Below, one piece after another: positions 41,848 to 51,171 of a stretch of DNA of 64,000 nucleotides. Positions within the stretch are counted from its first letter, which is position 1. Every line of letters begins with the position of its first letter. The stretch comes from Cyclobacteriaceae bacterium (GTDB lineage Bacteria; Bacteroidota; Bacteroidia; Cytophagales; Cyclobacteriaceae): positions 124,001 through 188,000 of the forward strand of contig JANQPQ010000034.1 in NCBI GenBank assembly GCA_028285445.1. Reading direction: 5' to 3'. A program made the translations under genes and the position numbers. The notes under the pieces were generated by a model. The model was given only the letters and a program-made list of their open reading frames with translations. It was not told the DNA's origin and did not search any database.

Positions 41848-43332
41848 TCATTGCTTCCATCGTACCAAATAGGTGTCGGGCCTTTCAAGTTGATGGACTA
41901 TCTCAAAGCGACCTCTGTATTCCTGGAGAAGTGGATAGAGAATGCGCTGTGATGAAAGAGTAGATCTATCAATAAGTATGTACTGCACTTCATCACTCTC
42001 GAGGTAACTCAAAACCTCATCCTGATCATACAGCAGGGGAATCCTTCGTGCCAAGATCCCCGAATACAGATGGAATATTGCGGGTTTGCTGCAAAGAATT
42101 TCCTTATCAGCGGCAATGTTGGCACCGGCCCAGTTCGCCATAGCAATGTAGTTTCGGAAGCCAGGTTCGTGGGGAGCTTTAGCTTTGCCATATAATTCAA
42201 AAATCGAAAATCCATTTAGTACGATGAAGCCTGTTATGGCCACATGGCTAAATCGCAGGCCAAACAGGTTACTTATACTGTGGGTGATAAATAGGAATAA
42301 AAATGGCATGATAGCGATAGCAAACCGGACGCCCGTCCATGCTGAAGGCCAAAGAAAAAGCACCGCGAAAGAAAGTACTACATATGTTTTAAGCAACCCC
42401 CACCTTTTCGGAGCCTTCCATAAGGCAACTATGACAAGTCCAGTCAGTACTATACCTATAACCCATTCAACAAATCCCGGGCTTAGGGAGTAATCTGAAT
42501 CAATAACAGGAGCAATCAAATTGGGAATTTCTCGATTGATATATCTGAGGGCATTAGTACCAATACGTTCAATGAAGTCCAAGAAACCAGCATTGCCCAA
42601 TGCCGGCCTGTAAGGGTTTATCGACAATAGCTGACTTACATAGCTACTTCTACCTAATTCAAGGCCTTTAATTATAAGGGGTGTTATAAGAACTAAGACT
42701 CCTATAACAACCGTGAGCAACAACTTCCGACGATTGCCCAATAAAAAGTGAATCAGTATAGCAAATATTAAAGCCAGTGCCGCAGTTCTGACATAGAAGG
42801 AAGCTGTTAAAGCAAAAATTAGAAGATAAACCCTGGGGTTTCTCCAATAAACTTGTTCATCCCAGTTTGAGGAAAGGACAATCCAAATGGATAGCAAACT
42901 TAGCGTGAGGAAAGGAATTTCACTCATTATAGCACTGCTGTAGAATAGCAAATGAGAATTGGTGGCGACTACCACCGTGATTAGCAACGCCGCAGTTTTA
43001 GACTGCTGCAACTTGATGAGTATTTCGTAAAGAACGAGCAAGGCCACCAGGAAAAGCAATCCGTTGAATAGCTTTACCAACACAATGCTGCCGGGCGCCA
43101 GCCAGAGAATGCTTGAAATCAGTATAGGGTACCCTATTGGATAATGATTGTGTGCAGGATTCCCTTGGGTCATTAGGTCCACGAATCCGGCTCCTTCCGA
43201 CAGTGCTTTGCCCAACAAAAAGTAACTGGCGTTGTCCCCTAATGGGGCTATCTTTTCGTCAAAAGTTAGAGCATATGAAAAAAGGAAGGCTAAGCTTATA
43301 ACCAAATGGACTCTATAGCGATTGAAGATCAT
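41848..43332 (-). CDS. GT39/ArnT-like membrane glycosyltransferase
   Basis: 494 residues with about ten to twelve membrane helices and a soluble C-terminal part. The first loop contains LGDNASYFLLGKALSEGAGF, which has the acidic residue expected of lipid-linked-sugar transferases, followed by HNHYPIGYPILIS. The C-terminal region (ILIDRSTLSSQRILYPLLQE) is typical of dolichyl-phosphate-mannose-type proteins. It probably transfers a sugar from a polyprenyl-phosphate donor on the periplasmic side. Acceptor unknown; no polysaccharide cluster surrounds it. Confidence 0.82.
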   Translation of the reverse strand: MIFNRYRVHLVISLAFLFSYALTFDEKIAPLGDNASYFLLGKALSEGAGFVDLMTQGNPAHNHYPIGYPILISSILWLAPGSIVLVKLFNGLLFLVALLVLYEILIKLQQSKTAALLITVVVATNSHLLFYSSAIMSEIPFLTLSLLSIWIVLSSNWDEQVYWRNPRVYLLIFALTASFYVRTAALALIFAILIHFLLGNRRKLLLTVVIGVLVLITPLIIKGLELGRSSYVSQLLSINPYRPALGNAGFLDFIERIGTNALRYINREIPNLIAPVIDSDYSLSPGFVEWVIGIVLTGLVIVALWKAPKRWGLLKTYVVLSFAVLFLWPSAWTGVRFAIAIMPFLFLFITHSISNLFGLRFSHVAITGFIVLNGFSIFELYGKAKAPHEPGFRNYIAMANWAGANIAADKEILCSKPAIFHLYSGILARRIPLLYDQDEVLSYLESDEVQYILIDRSTLSSQRILYPLLQEYRGRFEIVHQLERPDTYLVRWKQ

Positions 43333-43476
43333 GGAATGGGCTACCTGCTTCTACCTAAAGTATGCTAATGTGCAGATAAAGACGCTACTATGCGAGCTAA
43401 AATCATGGAATTTTTGTTATAGACATGAATGAACTAATCTCCCTCGAGTTGTTCATTTTATACTAAATTTGAATTA

Positions 43477-44586
43477 GTGGCAGAATCTTTACCTTCCTTA
43501 CTTTTTATTCCGGACATAACAGGCTTCACTGAATTTGTGGATGAGACTGAAATTCAGCATGGTCAACATATAATCTCGGAATTGCTTGAGATAATTATCG
43601 ATTCTAACCAATTGGGCATGGAAGTAAGTGAAGTAGAGGGTGATGCGGTACTGTTTTACAAATACCAGCAGGTGCCAACAGCTGAGCAGCTTCTAAGGCA
43701 AGCCGAGACCATATTCCTGAATTTTCACAACCATCTCAAGAAGTATGATACCCAACGCATCTGTCAGTGTGGTGCCTGTACCAACACCAGCACACTTTCA
43801 TTAAAGATAATTGCGCACATTGGGGAGATAGGTTTTACCACTGTGAAGAGTGTTCAAAAACCATATGGAACGGAGCTAATCACCGTTCACAAACTGCTGA
43901 AGAACGATGTCAATGAAAAGGAGTACTTATTGTTCAGTGAAAAGCTCACCGAGTATTTTGGAGAAGCTAGTGACTTGAATGATGATTGGGTTCAGCTAAA
44001 AGATGGGAGTTCAACCTATGAGAAGCTGGGTAAACAACAATACAAATACATTCCCTTAAGTCCCTTATACGACAAAGTTGTTATTCCGCCTCCTCCCGCG
44101 CCTCCAACAAGAACAAAGAACCCGGCACGTCGCGAGATTTTCATAGACAGGCCCATGTATTTCGTTTTTGAGCTAGTCACAAACCTCGATCTTCGACTAC
44201 AATGGAATCAGGGTGTAAGAGAGCTGGAGTATCAACGGGACCGGGTAAACAGGGTTGGTACAAAACATCGCTGTCTTTTCGATTCAGGCTTTGCCGATTT
44301 CGAATCTATCAAAGCCGATTTCGGTGATGATAAATTAGTTTATGGTGAATTGCTTTCTGGTGTTAAGGTCGCCAGGGAGGTATCAATTTACTATATCCTT
44401 TCAGAAGAAAACGGCGGTACTCACGTCACGCTCGAGCTCCACCTAAAACCATTGCCAGTTATCGGAGGAATTCTCAAAGCCCTATTGGTGCCTAAGTTTA
44501 TTAAGGGATTTGAAGGCTTACTGCATAACCTCAAAGAACTTGCTGAAGAGGCTGAGGATATACCCTACCAAGCTGCTACGGCCTAG
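43477..44586 (+). CDS. DUF2652 protein: cyclase-homology-like domain fused to SRPBCC domain
   Basis: 369 residues from a GTG start. Residues 1-190 resemble the class III cyclase fold (LLFIPDITGFTEFVDETEIQ, VSEVEGDAVLFYKYQ, LSLKIIAHIGEIGFTTVKSV) and belong to DUF2652. The second half is SRPBCC/START-like (IFIDRPMYFVFELVTNLDLR, GTKHRCLFDSGFADFE). A Pro-rich linker (VVIPPPPAPPTRT) separates them, and ICQCGACTNTS adds two or three cysteines. Catalysis is not assured: one metal-binding Asp (DITGF) is seen. Possible role: ligand-binding regulator. Followed by a PLP enzyme gene 54 bp downstream. Confidence 0.82.
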   Translation: MAESLPSLLFIPDITGFTEFVDETEIQHGQHIISELLEIIIDSNQLGMEVSEVEGDAVLFYKYQQVPTAEQLLRQAETIFLNFHNHLKKYDTQRICQCGACTNTSTLSLKIIAHIGEIGFTTVKSVQKPYGTELITVHKLLKNDVNEKEYLLFSEKLTEYFGEASDLNDDWVQLKDGSSTYEKLGKQQYKYIPLSPLYDKVVIPPPPAPPTRTKNPARREIFIDRPMYFVFELVTNLDLRLQWNQGVRELEYQRDRVNRVGTKHRCLFDSGFADFESIKADFGDDKLVYGELLSGVKVAREVSIYYILSEENGGTHVTLELHLKPLPVIGGILKALLVPKFIKGFEGLLHNLKELAEEAEDIPYQAATA

Positions 44587-44640
44587 GCTTTTTTCATTAA
44601 TGCAAAGACAATATTTTAGTGAGCCAATAAATCTCTACTC

Positions 44641-45792
44641 ATGATTGCATGCCAAAGAGAAAATTTCAGTATTCCTCCGGAGGTATCTTACCTGAATTGT
44701 GCCTATATGTCGCCACTGATGAATTCTGTGGTGGAGACTGGTCAGAAAAGTCTTCTTCGTAAGGCCCAACCATTTAAAATTACATCCAGGGATTTTTATG
44801 AAACCGGCGACGAATTACGTCGGGAATTTGCCAAGTTAATAAACTGTTCCGATCCAGAGAGAATAGCAATAATACCCTCGGTATCGTATGGAATTGCTAC
44901 TGCCGCCAAAAACATAGACCTGCAAAAAGGGCAGAATGTAGTAGTACTTGGTGAGCAGTTTCCCAGCAACTATTACACCTGGGAAAAGAAATGTAGGGAG
45001 GCTAATTGTGAGGTAATAATGGTTAACGCTCCTGAAAATTCGGCTAATCGCACGGTAGAATGGAACCACCGAATCTTGGAGGCAATAAACTCAAGCACAG
45101 CACTTGTCGCGCTGGGCTCCGTGCATTGGTCTGATGGTACCGTCTATGACTTACAAGCCATCAGAGATCGAACCTGGGAGGTGGGCGCCAAGCTGATAAT
45201 TGATGGCACCCAGTCGGTAGGAGCAATGCCTATCGATATAGCCACATTGCAGCCCGATGTACTTATCTGTGCTGGCTATAAATGGCTGATGTGTCCTTAC
45301 TCGATAAGCTTTGGATACTTTGCCGAAGATTTTGATAGCGGTGAGCCGCTTGAGCACAACTGGATTAACCGGCTTGAAAGTGAGAATTTTGCCCGGTTGG
45401 TAGACTATCAAGACATGTATATGCCCAAGGCTGGTCGTTATCAGATGGGAGAGCAAAGTAATTTCATTCTGGCGCCTATGGCGTTAACTGCTATAAGGCA
45501 ACTAAATGAATGGACTCCACAGGCCATTCAGGAATATTGTAAGCATATAGTAGGAGATCGGCTTGAAACACTAAGGAATAGAGGCTTTTGGTTCGAGGAG
45601 GCTAAGTCCAGGGGAAATCACCTGTTTGGCATTAGGATGCCAGAGGATCTTAACATTGATCAGGTAAAAGCCAACCTGGAGGAAAAGAGTGTGTTCGTTT
45701 CCATTCGAGGAAGTGCCATCAGGGTTGGGCCCCATTTATACAATACCACTAATGATATCGATAAACTAGTTGAGTCACTACTTTCGGCATAG
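44641..45792 (+). CDS. Class V aminotransferase-fold PLP enzyme
   Basis: 383 residues. The N-terminus YLNCAYMSPL and the PLP-binding Lys in CAGYKWLMCPYSISFGYF match the isopenicillin-N-epimerase/cysteine-desulfurase-like branch. Asp in LIIDGTQSVGAMP should bind the PLP pyridine nitrogen. No cysteine-desulfurase loop Cys is evident. Substrate unknown; the neighbouring lipoprotein gene overlaps its end by 23 bp if it uses a TTG start. Confidence 0.92.
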   Translation: MIACQRENFSIPPEVSYLNCAYMSPLMNSVVETGQKSLLRKAQPFKITSRDFYETGDELRREFAKLINCSDPERIAIIPSVSYGIATAAKNIDLQKGQNVVVLGEQFPSNYYTWEKKCREANCEVIMVNAPENSANRTVEWNHRILEAINSSTALVALGSVHWSDGTVYDLQAIRDRTWEVGAKLIIDGTQSVGAMPIDIATLQPDVLICAGYKWLMCPYSISFGYFAEDFDSGEPLEHNWINRLESENFARLVDYQDMYMPKAGRYQMGEQSNFILAPMALTAIRQLNEWTPQAIQEYCKHIVGDRLETLRNRGFWFEEAKSRGNHLFGIRMPEDLNIDQVKANLEEKSVFVSIRGSAIRVGPHLYNTTNDIDKLVESLLSA

Positions 45793-46171
45793 TACAGTTA
45801 AGCTTTTGGGGGCCATGGTGTTACTGCTAGCATTGGTGTCTACATGCAAAACAACAAAGCCCCAGACTACAGAGGAGAGGTTAGTGGAATTAAGGGAAGT
45901 GATACTTAAGACAGCCAAGGCCACATGTAGCGATGCTGAAGACTGTGCCGCCATCGCTCTCGGTTCGAAACCTTGTGGTGGCCCCTGGCAGTACCTTACC
46001 TTCTCCAAATCTTCAACAGACGTGGATCGCCTTCGACAATTGGTGGCCGAGTATAATCAACTGGAAAAAGAGCTAAATTTAGAACAAGGAAGAACTTCAG
46101 ATTGTGCGGTTGTGATCGAGCCGCAAGTTTTCTGCTATGAAGAAAAGTGCCAGGAAATTGATGCACGATGA
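45770..46171 (+). CDS. Small Cys-rich lipoprotein of unknown function
   Basis: 133 residues if the TTG at 45770 is used; an ATG lies at 45815 but would leave a signal of only ten residues. The lipobox is LALVSTC. The mature part has six more cysteines in a pattern CSDAEDCAAI, KPCGGPWQYL, TSDCAVV, FCYEEKC, suggesting disulfides. Close relatives occur in many Gram-negative bacteria as hypothetical proteins. It overlaps the aminotransferase gene and the downstream regulator, so the three may be one transcript. Confidence 0.75.
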   Translation: MSHYFRHSTVKLLGAMVLLLALVSTCKTTKPQTTEERLVELREVILKTAKATCSDAEDCAAIALGSKPCGGPWQYLTFSKSSTDVDRLRQLVAEYNQLEKELNLEQGRTSDCAVVIEPQVFCYEEKCQEIDAR

Positions 46172-46757
46172 GCCTCAGATGAGGCTCGCCTTGAAAACGG
46201 TGATCTTCAACTTGGCACCGTTTGAAGACGAGGAGTGGGAAGACTTTATCTCGCACTGGCGAAAGTTTAGTCTGGTTAAAAATGAAGTGATTACCAGGCC
46301 CGGTGAAATTGAGCACTATTTCTATTACGTGCACGATGGTGTAATGAGAGGTTATATTCTAAACGGGGATACAGACGTTTCCATTGGGTTTTCCTACCAT
46401 GGGGAATTCTCCGGAGCTTTTGACAGTTTCCTGGGCCAGGAGCCTTCTGACTTTGGTATAGAATCGATAACTGAAACCGTTGGTCTTAAAATTCACTTTG
46501 ACCAGCTAATGGCTATGTTCGATAAATACAAAAATGCAGAGAGGTTTGGCCGAGTACTTAACGCAAGAATTCTCATTGGTATGGGAAGGAGGCAGCTAGA
46601 GGTAAGGACTTTTTCTGCAGAGGAAAGATTTCAGCGAATAATGGATCAGAGCCCACACATATTCCAGTTAGTACCTCAAAAGTACCTGGCTTCCTACCTG
46701 GGTATGACTCCCGAAACGCTTAGTCGCATGAGAAAGCAAAGCAAGGACAAACTGTAA
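46161..46757 (+). CDS. Crp/Fnr family transcriptional regulator
   Basis: The start is uncertain: ATG at 46137, 46161 or 46179. The first overlaps the upstream gene by 35 bp; 46161 overlaps it by 11 bp. The cyclic-nucleotide-binding fold is visible (EVITRPGEIEHYFYYVHDGV, FSYHGEFSGAFDSFLG), without the canonical Arg-Ser/Thr phosphate-binding pair, so cAMP binding is doubtful. The C-terminal helix-turn-helix is PQKYLASYLGMTPETLSRMR. Such Bacteroidota regulators often control neighbouring genes; its targets are unknown. Confidence 0.9.
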   Translation: MHDEPQMRLALKTVIFNLAPFEDEEWEDFISHWRKFSLVKNEVITRPGEIEHYFYYVHDGVMRGYILNGDTDVSIGFSYHGEFSGAFDSFLGQEPSDFGIESITETVGLKIHFDQLMAMFDKYKNAERFGRVLNARILIGMGRRQLEVRTFSAEERFQRIMDQSPHIFQLVPQKYLASYLGMTPETLSRMRKQSKDKL

Positions 46758-46819
46758 CTTCTTGATCTATATCAATTTTTGCTAAAGCTGCTTGAACGTT
46801 CTTTACAAAAAAAGAGGTC

Positions 46820-47386
46820 ATGAAATCGGAAGAATTAATAGATAGTTTAATCAGAGACACGGAAGAGATCATTCAGATTGTAAATGAGCAATTTATGCCA
46901 TTGGAAGAGTCGGCGCTGAACGAAAAGCCAGCCGAAGACAAGTGGAGTGTGCTGGAATGCCTGGATCACCTCAATATTGCCTGTAGGCATTACGTATCTG
47001 AAATTGGGAAGAAAATTGAGATTCACCGCAATAAGAGGCCTGTGGAGACTTGGAAGCCGGGACTGTTTGGTGACTATATTATAGCCGGCCAGAAACCAAA
47101 GCCTGACGGCACCATTCCTCAAAAGATGAAAACACTCAAAATATTTAGGCCTGCTAGTGGCTTGGGTAAAGATGTAGTAGAACAATTTTTAACCTTTCAA
47201 GATCAATTACTGGAATTACTGGAGGAAAGCAGGAGCCGGAACCTCAATAAAATTCGCGTGAAGTCTGCTTTAGGAAACCTGGTCGTGTTTAGACTAGGAA
47301 ATGCTTTCAGGTTCGTGATTGCACACAACCAGCGACACATTTTGCAAGCCCAAAATGCGTTAAAAGACATTTTGGTGCCGGGGTAA
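46820..47386 (+). CDS. DinB family protein
   Basis: 188 residues. The DinB_2-type four-helix bundle has metal ligands His in ECLDHLNIACRHY and His in AHNQRHILQAQ. The segment NEKPAEDKWSVLECLDHL is a family signature. Members bind a metal and act as thiol-dependent enzymes of unclear substrate. Transcription probably continues from the Crp-like gene 62 bp upstream. A second, exported DinB-like protein lies at 14.8 kb. Confidence 0.9.
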   Translation: MKSEELIDSLIRDTEEIIQIVNEQFMPLEESALNEKPAEDKWSVLECLDHLNIACRHYVSEIGKKIEIHRNKRPVETWKPGLFGDYIIAGQKPKPDGTIPQKMKTLKIFRPASGLGKDVVEQFLTFQDQLLELLEESRSRNLNKIRVKSALGNLVVFRLGNAFRFVIAHNQRHILQAQNALKDILVPG

Positions 47387-47430
47387 ATTTTTTCCAATAC
47401 GCCAATAAATATTCATTCTATCTTAGCAGG

Positions 47431-48078
47431 ATGAGAATTTTATTAACGATCATCCTTTTGGGTTCATCGGTGTTGTTGGCCCAGGATAAGAATTTCTACT
47501 TCGTATTTCTAAACACCAATCCAGATCGGGAACAGCTATCGAAACCTCAAGTAGATAGTATTCAAAACCTACACATGAACAACATAGGCCGGCTAGCCAA
47601 AGAGGAAAAGCTTTGGGCAGCGGGCCCATTGGAAGGAGGAGGCGGAATTTATATTTTCAATGCCGTTGATCAGGAACAAACCGCTGGTTGGGTCAATACG
47701 GATCCAGCCGTTCAGGCTAACAGGTTTAATGTTGAGATTTTTCCCTATCGCCCCATGGTCGGTTCTGTTTGTCGTGTAGGGGAGGAGTATGAAATGACTA
47801 CTTATTCCATGGCCAGGTACGAACCATATTATAACAAAGAGAACGTAAGGGCGGCAGAGAAGCTACTTTTTCAGCATCAAGAGCATATGGCAAAGCTAAG
47901 ACAGACCGGAAAGGTAGTTGCAGAAGGAGAGTTTGGATCTAAGGATGGGCGGCTACTTGTTTACAACGACGAGGGTCTTAAAGACCTGATAGCAAAAGAT
48001 CCGGCGGTGGGCGCGGGGTTTATGCAGGTGACATATAAGAAGCTCTGGATTGCTAGGGGTTCCTTTTGCGAAGAGTAG
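47431..48078 (+). CDS. Exported YciI-like protein
   Basis: 215 residues. A signal peptide (ILLTIILLGSSVLLAQ) precedes two YciI-like units. The first has HMNNIGRLAKEEKLWAAGPL and GWVNTDPAVQANRFNVEIFP; the second has HQEHMAKLRQTGKVVAEGEF and LIAKDPAVGAGFMQVTYKKL. The pattern 'DPAV' occurs in both, in keeping with a tandem YciI duplication. Periplasmic location is inferred. Function unknown. Confidence 0.82.
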   Translation: MRILLTIILLGSSVLLAQDKNFYFVFLNTNPDREQLSKPQVDSIQNLHMNNIGRLAKEEKLWAAGPLEGGGGIYIFNAVDQEQTAGWVNTDPAVQANRFNVEIFPYRPMVGSVCRVGEEYEMTTYSMARYEPYYNKENVRAAEKLLFQHQEHMAKLRQTGKVVAEGEFGSKDGRLLVYNDEGLKDLIAKDPAVGAGFMQVTYKKLWIARGSFCEE

Positions 48079-49407
48079 TTACTCTAACATGGGCATGATC
48101 CAGGTTGAATGGCTGAAGTGACTCCATTCTACCTGGGCCAGATCAACTGATTCATCAACCAGGGGATAGTAGTCGCGGCCATTCAGACTTACCCTGCTGT
48201 AAGCATAAAGTGAAACATCTTTACCTTCTTCAGCCATTTTCCTCTTGATATACTGGGCAAACTGCCAAATCATGTCTGGTCTAGTAGCGACCCGATAGCT
48301 TTGGCCCCTTGTTAAGTATTGTCTGGGGTATATCTTCTGCTGTTCTCCCGAGTTGTTGTCAACCGAAAGAAAATAAATAGTGCCAACCTTTACCCTCAGC
48401 ATCATCCGCCAGGAGAGCCTATGGCCCTCTTCATTCCATAACACATTTCCACTATATAAATGATGTCTCAGAGGCAGCAGTATCTGTATTAAAAAATAGA
48501 TGCCAAGTAGATAGATTAATGGTTTTGTAACCTGCAGTTTTTTCAGGTCGTCGTTCCATTCTCTGAACTTTGGCTTCAATTTGAAAAAGCGCTTTCTAAT
48601 TACTTCCGCAGGAAAGAAAAACACTAATAAGGCTATCGCGAGGTAAGGGAATACACCAATTTGAAAAACTGCTGAATTAAAAAGATGAAAAAATAGCGCT
48701 ACTATGAATGCGACGGTTCTTGTACGTTTCCACAATAGCAATGGAACAATGAAAAGGTCAAAGGCAATACCACCGTATGAGACTAACCATTTGAGCCAGC
48801 CTGTATCCATAATTTCTCCAATCACCAGTAGCTGTGTTTTGTGTTTGAACCAAATCTCAATGGGAATACCCTCTACCCAGTCTGGGTACATTTTGGCAAC
48901 AGCGGCATAGGTGTAGACTATAAAAAGCTGAGCAATGAAAATCAGATGACACCACCGCGGGCAAGTGAAACTTTTCAATGCTGGTTTGCGATTGACATCC
49001 AGCGACCGATATTGATTAGCAGGTACAATACACATGAAAAGGCAAAGCAAACAAATTAGGTAGTGATGGTTGTTGTAGCCCGTTTTGTGTGTGAGATAGG
49101 TGGAGATCCAAAGTACTGTGAATGCGATTATGCTAATACGGTAGTACCAGCCAAGCATGATAAAAACCCCAAGGAGGCCCATAAACCCAAAAAGGTAATA
49201 CATAAAATTGCCATCAGGCGGCTGCATCCATTCGAAGCCAATAAATGTGAAATTAAATTCAGGATCGATATAAATCTTTTTGACCCAGCCAATGGCTATG
49301 GCGCCCCAGCACTCGGCCATCATCAGAAAGCCGAAGAACATCCGGAACAAAACCAGGGGGCTATTGTCTACCCTCTGAAAAAGGATGGATAAATTCAAAG
49401 CACTCAA
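48079..49407 (-). CDS. HTTM (vitamin K-dependent gamma-carboxylase-like) membrane protein
   Basis: 442 residues. At least five or six membrane helices, with the HTTM signature YTYAAVAKMYPDWVEGIPIE and the conserved His segment FFHLFNSAVFQIGVFPYLAI. The soluble C-terminal part (QYLTRGQSYRVATRPDMIWQ) resembles the carboxylase lumen domain. Bacterial relatives have not been shown to carboxylate glutamate. It overlaps the nitrilase gene by 4 bp, so the two are translationally coupled. Confidence 0.9.
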   Translation of the reverse strand: MSALNLSILFQRVDNSPLVLFRMFFGFLMMAECWGAIAIGWVKKIYIDPEFNFTFIGFEWMQPPDGNFMYYLFGFMGLLGVFIMLGWYYRISIIAFTVLWISTYLTHKTGYNNHHYLICLLCLFMCIVPANQYRSLDVNRKPALKSFTCPRWCHLIFIAQLFIVYTYAAVAKMYPDWVEGIPIEIWFKHKTQLLVIGEIMDTGWLKWLVSYGGIAFDLFIVPLLLWKRTRTVAFIVALFFHLFNSAVFQIGVFPYLAIALLVFFFPAEVIRKRFFKLKPKFREWNDDLKKLQVTKPLIYLLGIYFLIQILLPLRHHLYSGNVLWNEEGHRLSWRMMLRVKVGTIYFLSVDNNSGEQQKIYPRQYLTRGQSYRVATRPDMIWQFAQYIKRKMAEEGKDVSLYAYSRVSLNGRDYYPLVDESVDLAQVEWSHFSHSTWIMPMLE

Positions 49408-50327
49408 CTTCTACTTTTATTTACCTCAAACTGAAAAACATCATTACGTTGATAGTGGCCGGATGTGTCTAGAGTCAGGCGCTCTTTAAGAATAACTTCC
49501 ATTGGGAGGTCAGCGACAATTAATTCTTCCCTATCAAATATCGGCTCGACCACAAACTCTCCGTTGGGAGCGATGATGCAGCTACCCCCATTCAGGAGAA
49601 AGTCATCTTCATTATAACTCTCAGGAAGTTGCAGCTCTGGGGGCACTTGTGAAACCTTCATGATTTGTCCAACTGCCAGCACATAGCATCGCCCTTCAAA
49701 AGCATAATGCCTACTGGCAATTTGATGTTTTTCGTGAACGGTGGGCCACACAGCAACGTGTACATCTTCACCGGAGTTGTGCATTGATTGCCGGGTTAAT
49801 GGCATCCAATGTTCCCAGCAAATAAGTCCGCCAATTTTCACATTCTCCTCTTCAATTGAACTGAGTCCCTTGCCATCACCAATACCATACAGCAGCTTCT
49901 CTGAGAAAGTAGGCATAAGCTTACGATGGTGATTGGCGATTTTGCCCTTCTTATTTATAGTGATGAGGGAGTTATAAATAGTGCCCTGTCCTTTGCCGGC
50001 ACTTACTTTCTCGTTGACACCAATAACAATAGTGCAAGATTTTTGAGCAGCAAGGTCTTGTACATGCTTCATCTCATCACTATCAACGGCAATTGCGTTA
50101 TCATGCATGCGTAAGAAAGACTCCTTTACCGGCTCATGATCCCATCGAGCCACATCAGGATAGTGGTCAATCCACGCAGGATAACCTGAAAGCCAGGTTT
50201 CTCCGAAGGTTATAAGGTCGATATCCTCATCAAGTGATTGCATGATCTTATCGAGACTGTCAATAGTTCCGCTCAGATTGAGGTGGTCCGGGGCAAATTG
50301 TGCAATGGCAACTTTCATAAGATGCAT
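49404..50327 (-). CDS. Nitrilase family carbon-nitrogen hydrolase
   Basis: 307 residues; MKVAIAQF begins at the ATG at 50318, which may be the real start. The catalytic triad is visible: Glu in FGETWLSGYP, Lys in NHHRKLMPT, Cys in GGLICWEHWMPL. The CWEHWMPL motif matches aliphatic nitrilases rather than amidases. It hydrolyses nitriles, or possibly amides, to carboxylates and ammonia. It is coupled by a 4-bp overlap to the HTTM gene, which is unusual. Confidence 0.92.
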   Translation of the reverse strand: MHLMKVAIAQFAPDHLNLSGTIDSLDKIMQSLDEDIDLITFGETWLSGYPAWIDHYPDVARWDHEPVKESFLRMHDNAIAVDSDEMKHVQDLAAQKSCTIVIGVNEKVSAGKGQGTIYNSLITINKKGKIANHHRKLMPTFSEKLLYGIGDGKGLSSIEEENVKIGGLICWEHWMPLTRQSMHNSGEDVHVAVWPTVHEKHQIASRHYAFEGRCYVLAVGQIMKVSQVPPELQLPESYNEDDFLLNGGSCIIAPNGEFVVEPIFDREELIVADLPMEVILKERLTLDTSGHYQRNDVFQFEVNKSRS

Positions 50328-50486
50328 TTGAAAAGCAGAGATTACTAAAATATGATTTTTGACTCAGGTCGCTGAGGAGAATCTCTAAAATTTCCAGGTG
50401 TAACTACTCTGAAGCAAGAAGTCGATTGTCTTCACGGAGAAGCGTAGATGGCTATGCGGCTTCTGGCCTACTGATACTCAGAAGAG

Positions 50487-50966
50487 CTACAGGCCCATAT
50501 TTTTCCTGAAGAAAGCTGACAGTTGTTTTGCCCTTCGTTTGTAAGTGACGTTTAGGTAGCGATATGTTCGGTGTAAGCTGATAGAATTGCGAATAGAGTG
50601 ATAGAGGTTTTCGGAAGAAAGGCCTTCTTTCAATATAAAGTCGCTTACACCATCGTTCAGCGTCTCACTATAGTTTGAACTCTTTAGCACTGCTACTGGA
50701 ATATTCTCGGTTTCCTTATTGCCTCTCAGTTCGCCAATGAGTTTTTTGATCTCCATTCTAGTCAATCCATCGTCGACCAAGATGAAGTTGGGACGAAACT
50801 TGGCAATACGCAGGAATATTTTCTTTAAGTCAACCGCCATATCAGCGATCATCTCCCTTTTCTTAACCTTCTTAAGGAGGTCATATATGGAACCCATTTC
50901 AGTTGGGTTATTTCCAATTAGTAGCACGTTCAACGACTTGCTATCCTTCACTGCTGCTGTTGCCAT
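50487..50966 (-). CDS. Degenerate receiver-domain protein
   Basis: 159 residues from the ATG at 50966; a longer reading to 51083 has an unlike Pro/Arg-rich start. The fold is CheY-like: NVLLIGNNPTEMGSIYDLLK, a phospho-acceptor-like Asp in NFILVDDGL, and Lys in DFILKEGLS. The N-terminal acidic pair is replaced by GNN and the Thr switch by Ser (VLKSS), so Mg-dependent phosphorylation is doubtful. There is no output domain, only a basic C-terminal tail (YKRRAKQLSAFFRKN). Possibly a signalling adaptor. Confidence 0.72.
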   Translation of the reverse strand: MATAAVKDSKSLNVLLIGNNPTEMGSIYDLLKKVKKREMIADMAVDLKKIFLRIAKFRPNFILVDDGLTRMEIKKLIGELRGNKETENIPVAVLKSSNYSETLNDGVSDFILKEGLSSENLYHSIRNSISLHRTYRYLNVTYKRRAKQLSAFFRKNMGL

Positions 50967-51171
50967 CTCGCAATAAAATTTAAGATCAATTAACCTTTCA
51001 AAAAATAACGTTGGCCTCGGTTTAAAAGTTTGTTGAGGCCTATTTATTATTCTTGGTCTCTCCGGGCCTTCCGGAGAAACCATCCTGCTAACGCCAGTTT
51101 ATCGGCATGACTGCCATCAACTATTAATAGCATTGTACAGCAAAAAGTAAGCCGCACAATGCATTTTGTTT

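Noticed and set aside
50336-50455. Inverted repeats between the nitrilase and receiver genes
   Set aside because: The hairpins (AGAGATT/AATCTCT and GAAGC/GCTTC) are short and have no T tract in either orientation, so a terminator call is not supported.
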